Assembly: GCF_029227915.1 (NCBI RefSeq)
Contig: NC_079884.1
Coordinates: forward strand, 5,644,001-5,708,000
Length of the DNA: 64,000 bases
Reading direction: 5' to 3'
From: Hydractinia symbiolongicarpus
Lineage: Eukaryota; Cnidaria; Hydrozoa; Anthoathecata; Hydractiniidae
The notes under the pieces were generated by a model. It did no database searches. It was not told the origin of the DNA and saw nothing but the letters and a program-made list of their open reading frames with translations. Made by a program: the position numbers and the translations under genes. Shown here in pieces: positions 58,947-64,000 of the stretch (positions within the stretch are counted from its first letter, which is position 1; every line of letters starts with the position of its first letter).

Positions 58947-60969
58947 GGGAAATGAGTTTACTCTGGGTACTTTCTTTGTATACTTTTGACTATACGGGCC
59001 GAGTCCGGGATTTACGGGAAATCGCGGATTTTCGTTTGCCGGCGATTAAACTTCTTTTATTCAGCGTCCTATCAAATATGAAAATATTTTTGAAAACTGC
59101 AAGTCTCATGCGTTTAGTGGTAAAAAAATAATGTAAAAAATCGTTCGGGAAATGCGTTTACTCCCTGGGTACTTTCTTTGTATACTTTTGACTATACGGG
59201 CCAAGCCCGGGATATACGGGAAATCGCGGGTTTTCGTTTGCCGGCGATTAAACTTCTTTTATTCAGCGTCTCATCAAAAATGAAAACATTTTTAAAAACT
59301 ACAAGTCTTATGCGTTTTAGTGGTGAAAAAATAATTTAAAAAATCGTTCTGAAAATGAGTTTACTTCCTGGGTACTTTCTTTGTATACTTTTGACTATAC
59401 GGGCCGAGTCCGGGATTTAGGAAATCGCAGGTTTTCGTTTGCCGGCGATTAAACTGCTTTTATTCAGCGTCTCATCAAAAATGAAAACATTTTTAAAAAC
59501 TACAAGTCTCATGGGCTTTAGTGGTGAAATAGTAATTTAAAAAATCGTTTGGGAAATGAGTTTACTCCCTGGGTACTTTCTTTGTATACTTTTGACTATA
59601 CGGGCCGAGACCGGGATTTACGGGAAGTCGCTGGTTTTCGTTTGTCGGCGATTAAACTTCTTTTATTCAGCGTCTCATCAAAAATGAAAACATTTTTAAA
59701 AACTACAAGTCTCATGGGCTTTAGTGGTAAAAAAATAATGTAAAAAATCGTTCGGGAAATGAGTTTACTCCCTGGGTACTTTCTTTGTATACTTTTGACT
59801 ATACGGGCCGAGTCCGGGATTTAGGGAAATCGCAGGTTTTCGTTTGCCGGCGATTAAACTGCTTTTATTCAGCGTCTCGTCAAAAATGAAAACATTTTTA
59901 AAAACTACAAGTCTCATGGGCTTTAGTGGTGAAATAGTAATTTAAAAAATCGTTTGGGAAATGAGTTTACTCCCTGGGTACTTTCTTTGTATACTTTTGA
60001 CTATACGGGCCGAGTACGGGATTTACGGGAAATTGCGGGTTTTCGTTTGCCGGCGATTAAACTTCTTTTATTCAGTGTCTCATCAAAAATGAAAACATTT
60101 TTAAAAACTACAAGTCTCATGGGCTTTAGTGGTGAAATAGTAATTTAAAAAATCGTTTGGGAAATGAGTTTACTCCCTGGGTACTTTCTTTGTATACTTT
60201 TGACTATACGGGCCGAGACCGGGATTTACGGGAAGTCGCGGGTTTTCGTTTGCCGGCGATTAAACTTCTTCTATTCAGCGTCTCATCAAAAATGAAAATA
60301 TTTTTAAAAACTACAAGTCTCATGGGCTTTATTGGTGAAATAATAATTTAAAAAATCGTTCGGGAAATGAGTTTACACCTTGGATACTTTCTTTGTATAC
60401 TTTTGACTATACGGGCCGAGTCCGGGATTTACGGGAAATCGCGGATTTTCGTTTGCCGGCGATTAAACTTCTTTTATTCAGCGTCCTATCAAATATGAAA
60501 ATATTTTTGAAAACTACAAGTCTCATGCGTTTAGTGGTAAAAAAATAATGTAAAAAATCGTTCGGGAAATGAGTTTACTCCCTGGGTATTTTCTTTGTAT
60601 ACTTTTGACTATATGGGCCGAGACCGGGATTTACGGGAAGTCGCGGGTTTTCGTTTGCCGGCGATTAAACTTCTTTTATTCAGCGTCTCATCAAAAATGA
60701 AAATATTTTTAAAAACTACAAGTCTCATGGGCTTTAATGGTGAAATAATAATTTAAAAAATCGTTCGGGAAATGAGTTTACACCTTGGATACTTTCTTTG
60801 TATACTTTTGACTATACGGGCCGAGTCCGGGATTTACGGGAAATCGCGGATTTTCGTTTGCCGGCGATTAAACTTCTTTTATTCAGCGTCCTATCAAATA
60901 TGAAAATATTTTTGAATCCTACAAGTCTCATGCGTTTTAGTGGTGAAAAAAAATTTTAAGAAATCGTTC

Positions 60970-61141
60970 GGGAAATGAGTTTACTCCCTGGGTACTTTCT
61001 TTGTATACATTCGACTATACGGGCCAAGCCCCGGATTTACGGGAAAACGCGGGATTTCGTTTGCCATCAAAAATGAAAACATTTTTGAAAACTACAAGTC
61101 TCATGCGTTTTAGTGGTGAAAAATAATTTAAAAAATCGATC
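60970..61141 (+). repeat. Truncated B2 monomer with 30-bp deletion, copy 3
   Basis: It is the counterpart of the 58775 monomer, 2195 bp downstream, with the same breakpoint and the same flanking AAGAAATCG and ATCGATCGGG marks. It was carried by the 11-monomer duplication. Confidence 0.92.
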
Positions 61142-62762
61142 GGGAAATGAGTTTACTCTGGGTACTTTCTTTGTATACTTTTGACTATACGGGTCGAGTC
61201 CGGGATTTACGGGAAATCGCGGATTTTCGTTTGCCGGCGATTAAACTTCTTTTATTCAGCGTCCTATCAAATATGAAAATATTTTTGAAAACTGCAAGTC
61301 TCATGCGTTTAGTGGTAAAAAAATAATGTAAAAAATCGTTCGGGAAATGCGTTTACTCCCTGGGTACTTTCTTTGTATACTTTTGACTATACGGGCCAAG
61401 CCCGGGATATACGGGAAATCGCGGGTTTTCGTTTGCCGGCGATTAAACTTCTTTTATTCAGCGTCTCATCAAAAATGAAAACATTTTTAAAAACTACAAG
61501 TCTTATGCGTTTTAGTGGTGAAAAAATAATTTAAAAAATCGTTCTGAAAATGAGTTTACTTCCTGGGTACTTTCTTTGTATACTTTTGACTATACGGGCC
61601 GAGTCCGGGATTTAGGAAATCGCAGGTTTTCGTTTGCCGGCGATTAAACTGCTTTTATTCAGCGTCTCATCAAAAATGAAAACATTTTTAAAAACTACAA
61701 GTCTCATGGGCTTTAGTGGTGAAATAGTAATTTAAAAAATCGTTTGGGAAATGAGTTTACTCCCTGGGTACTTTCTTTGTATACTTTTGACTATACGGGC
61801 CGAGACCGGGATTTACGGGAAGTCGCTGGTTTTCGTTTGTCGGCGATTAAACTTCTTTTATTCAGCGTCTCATCAAAAATGAAAACATTTTTAAAAACTA
61901 CAAGTCTCATGGGCTTTAGTGGTAAAAAAATAATGTAAAAAATCGTTCGGGAAATGAGTTTACTCCCTGGGTACTTTCTTTGTATACTTTTGACTATACG
62001 GGCCGAGTCCGGGATTTAGGGAAATCGCAGGTTTTCGTTTGCCGGCGATTAAACTGCTTTTATTCAGCGTCTCGTCAAAAATGAAAACATTTTTAAAAAC
62101 TACAAGTCTCATGGGCTTTAGTGGTGAAATAGTAATTTAAAAAATCGTTTGGGAAATGAGTTTACTCCCTGGGTACTTTCTTTGTATACTTTTGACTATA
62201 CGGGCCGAGTACGGGATTTACGGGAAATTGCGGGTTTTCGTTTGCCGGCGATTAAACTTCTTTTATTCAGCGTCTCATCAAAAATGAAAACATTTTTAAA
62301 AACTACAAGTCTCATGGGCTTTAGTGGTGAAATAGTAATTTAAAAAATCGTTTGGGAAATGAGTTTACTCCCTGGGTACTTTCTTTGTATACTTTTGACT
62401 ATACGGGCCGAGACCGGGATTTACGGGAAGTCGCGGGTTTTCGTTTGCCGGCGATTAAACTTCTTTTATTCAGCGTCTCATCAAAAATGAAAATATTTTT
62501 AAAAACTACAAGTCTCATGGGCTTTATTGGTGAAATAATAATTTAAAAAATCGTTCGGGAAATGAGTTTACACCTTGGATACTTTCTTTGTATACTTTTG
62601 ACTATACGGGCCGAGTCCGGGATTTACGGGAAATCGCGGATTTTCGTTTGCCGGCGATTAAACTTCTTTTATTCAGCGTCCTATCAAATATGAAAATATT
62701 TTTGAAAACTACAAGTCTCATGCGTTTAGTGGTAAAAAAATAATGTAAAAAATCGTTCGGGA

Positions 62763-64000
62763 AATGAGTTTACTCCCTGGGTATTTTCTTTGTATACTTT
62801 TGACTATACGGGCCAAGCCCGGGATATACGGGAAATCGCGGGTTTTCGTTTGCCGGCGATTAAACTTCTTTTATTCAGCGTCTCATCAAAAATGAAAACA
62901 TTTTTAAAAACTACAAGTCTTATGCGTTTTAGTGGTGAAAAAATAATTTAAAAAATCGTTCTGAAAATGAGTTTACTCCCTGGGTACTTTCTTTGTATAC
63001 TTTTGACTATACGGGCCGAGTCCGGGATTTAGGGAAATCGCAGGTTTTCGTTTGCCGGCGATTAAACTGCTTTTATTCAGCGTCTCATCAAAAATGAAAA
63101 CATTTTTAAAAACTACAAGTCTCATGGGCTTTAGTGGTGAAATAGTAATTTAAAAAATCGTTTGAGAAATGAGTTTACTCCCTGGGTACTTTCTTTGTAT
63201 ACTTTTGACTATACGGGCCGAGACCGGGACTTACGGGAAGTCGCAGGTTTTCGTTTGCCGGAGATTAAACTTCTTTTATTCAGCGTCTCATCAAAAATGA
63301 AAACATTTTTAAAAACTACAAGTCTCATGGGCTTTAATGGTGAAATAATAATTTAAAAAATCGTTCGGGAAATGATTTTACACCTTGGATACTTTCTTTG
63401 TATACTTTTAACTATACGGGCCGGGTCCGGGATTTACGGGAAATCGCAGGTTTTCGATTGCCGGCGATTAAACTTCTTTTATTCAGCGTCTCATCAAAAA
63501 TGAAAACATTTTTAAAAACTACAAGTCTCATGGGCTTTAGTGGTGAAATAGTAATTTCAAAAATCGTTTGTGAAATGAGTTTACTCCCTGGGTACTTTCT
63601 TTGTATACTTTTGACTATACGGGCCGAGTACGGGATTTACGGGAAATTGCGGGTTTTCGTTTGCCGGCGATTAAACTTCTTTTATTCAGCGTCTCATCAA
63701 AAATGAAAACATTTTTAAAAACTACAAGTCTCATGGGCTTTAATGGTGAAATAATAATTTAAAAAATCGTTCGGGAAATGAGTTTACACCTTGGATACTT
63801 TCTTTGTATACTTTTAACTATACGGGCCGGGGCCGGGATTTACGGGAAATCGCAGGTTTTCGATTGCCGGCGATTAAACTTCTTTTATTCAGCGTCTCAT
63901 CAAAAATGAAAACATTTTTAAAAACTAAAAGTCTCATGCGTTTTAGTGGTGAAAAAATAATTTAAAAAGTCGTTCGGGAAATGAGTTTACTCCCTGGGTA
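62763..64000 (+). repeat. Right edge: r, s, p2, p3, p1, p3 monomers
   Basis: The r and s monomers are followed by p2 (63162, with GCCGGAGATT), p3 (63365, GAAATGATTTTACACC), p1 (with CGTTTGTGAAATGAG) and a final p3 with GGCCGGGGCCGGG that ends in CTAAAAGTCTC and AAAAAGTCG. That ending matches 57100-57150, so another copy of the 57.1 kb segment probably begins just past the window. The array continues to the last base. Confidence 0.82.

Larger units (their letters stand above)
58373..62762 (+). repeat. Two tandem copies of an 11-monomer HOR (2195 bp each)
   Basis: Copies run about 58373-60567 and 60568-62762. Every rare mark repeats at exactly 2195 bp: GACTATATGGG (58412, 60607), TTTTGAATCCTACAAG (58719, 60914 at GAATCC), AAAAAAAATTTTAAGAAATCG, the 30-bp deletion monomer, ATCGATCGGG, GGGAAATGCGTTTAC, TTTAGGAAATCG and GTGGTAAAAAAATAATGT after CATGGGCTTTA. 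Differences are few, such as GGGTCGAGTCC in copy 2 and TTCTATTCAGCG and CAGTGTC in copy 1. Confidence 0.93.
1..64000 (+). repeat. Tandem satellite array, ~202-203 bp monomer, ~315 copies
   Basis: The anchor GGGAAATGAGTTTACT recurs every 202 or 203 bp from near position 133 to the end, with variants in a minority of copies, and every copy is on the plus strand. The length alternates because many monomers carry GATTTAGGG instead of GATTTACGGG, or GCGTTTAGTGG instead of GCGTTTTAGTGG, each one base shorter. A hand count of one monomer (about 15461-15662) gives about 38% GC. Its order is a 5' anchor, a GC-rich core with inverted repeats, a GCCGGCG box, then A/T tracts ending in AATTTAAAAAATCG. Monomers of about one nucleosome plus linker are typical of centromeric and pericentromeric satellites; that location is inferred. 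No unique sequence, transposon or gene interrupts the array. I do not recognise the family. Confidence 0.98.

Noticed and set aside
58373-62762. Assembly duplication artefact
   Set aside because: The copies differ at several private sites and sit among other HORs of many different lengths, which favours real duplication. It cannot be excluded from sequence alone.
1-64000. CRISPR array
   Set aside because: The whole ~203 bp period is repeat; there are no short conserved repeats separated by unique spacers and no cas genes.
1-64000. Ribosomal DNA spacer subrepeats
   Set aside because: No rRNA gene sequence is present in 64 kb, and spacer subrepeats do not normally run this long without a transcription unit.
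1-64000. Bacterial or phage DNA
   Set aside because: 64 kb of noncoding tandem repeat with HOR structure has no parallel in prokaryotic genomes; no bacterial gene, operon or RNA is seen.
1-64000. RNA polymerase III promoter or tRNA-derived (SINE) origin
   Set aside because: No box B of the GGTTCGANNCC type and no convincing box A was found on reading either strand of the monomer.

Overview
The whole 64 kb window is one uninterrupted tandem satellite-DNA array. A monomer of about 202-203 bp is repeated roughly 315 times, always in the same orientation. I see no protein-coding gene, RNA gene, transposon, CRISPR array, simple-sequence tract or unique DNA anywhere. The recurrent 61-64 codon open frames (and the 82/102 codon ones) are the same stretch of the monomer seen again and again and are not treated as genes. 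This is eukaryotic heterochromatin of the kind found at centromeres, pericentromeres or chromosome knobs. I do not recognise the satellite and cannot name the species. By hand count CpG is not depleted, which fits better with a lineage that has little germline CpG methylation (many invertebrates, for example), but this is only an inference.

Each monomer has three parts: a 5' part built on GAAATGAGTTTACTCC; a GC-rich core with inverted repeats (CGGGC-CAA-GCCCG, and arms of ATTT/AAAT around ACGGG) ending in GCCGGCG; and a 3' part rich in A and T tracts. There are two main monomer classes. Class A has TTTTGAC and AAACTTCTTTTATTCAGCG or AAACTGCTT. Class B has ATTCGAC and AAACCTCTTTCATTAAGCG, and divides into B1 (TTTTCCGGCG) and B2 (CCCCGG with AAAACGCGGGATTTCG).

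The monomers are organised into higher-order repeats (HORs) that change along the window. 1-14.45 kb: a mosaic with a 7-monomer HOR of 1418 bp (here HOR-N, starts at 2561, 5768, 7186) and a 2.8 kb block present twice, 5435 bp apart. 14.45-22.35 kb: a different 7-monomer HOR of 1418 bp (HOR-M) with two contracted forms. 22.35-31.25 kb: nested duplications with offsets 3438, 1821, 606 and 404 bp. 31.25-43.4 kb: a roughly 9-monomer HOR of 1822-1824 bp interrupted by B-class cassettes and local single-monomer expansions. 43.4-45.8 kb: two copies of a 6-monomer unit of 1216 bp. 46-64 kb: a domain marked by CATGGGC, made of 3-, 4-, 6-, 11- and 18-monomer repeats (609, 810, 1216, 2195 and 3647 bp).

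Nothing works together here in the sense of genes. The window is best read as a record of unequal exchange and block duplication: short deletions, hybrid monomers and private point changes mark which blocks were copied from which. B-class cassettes tend to sit at the joins between HOR domains.
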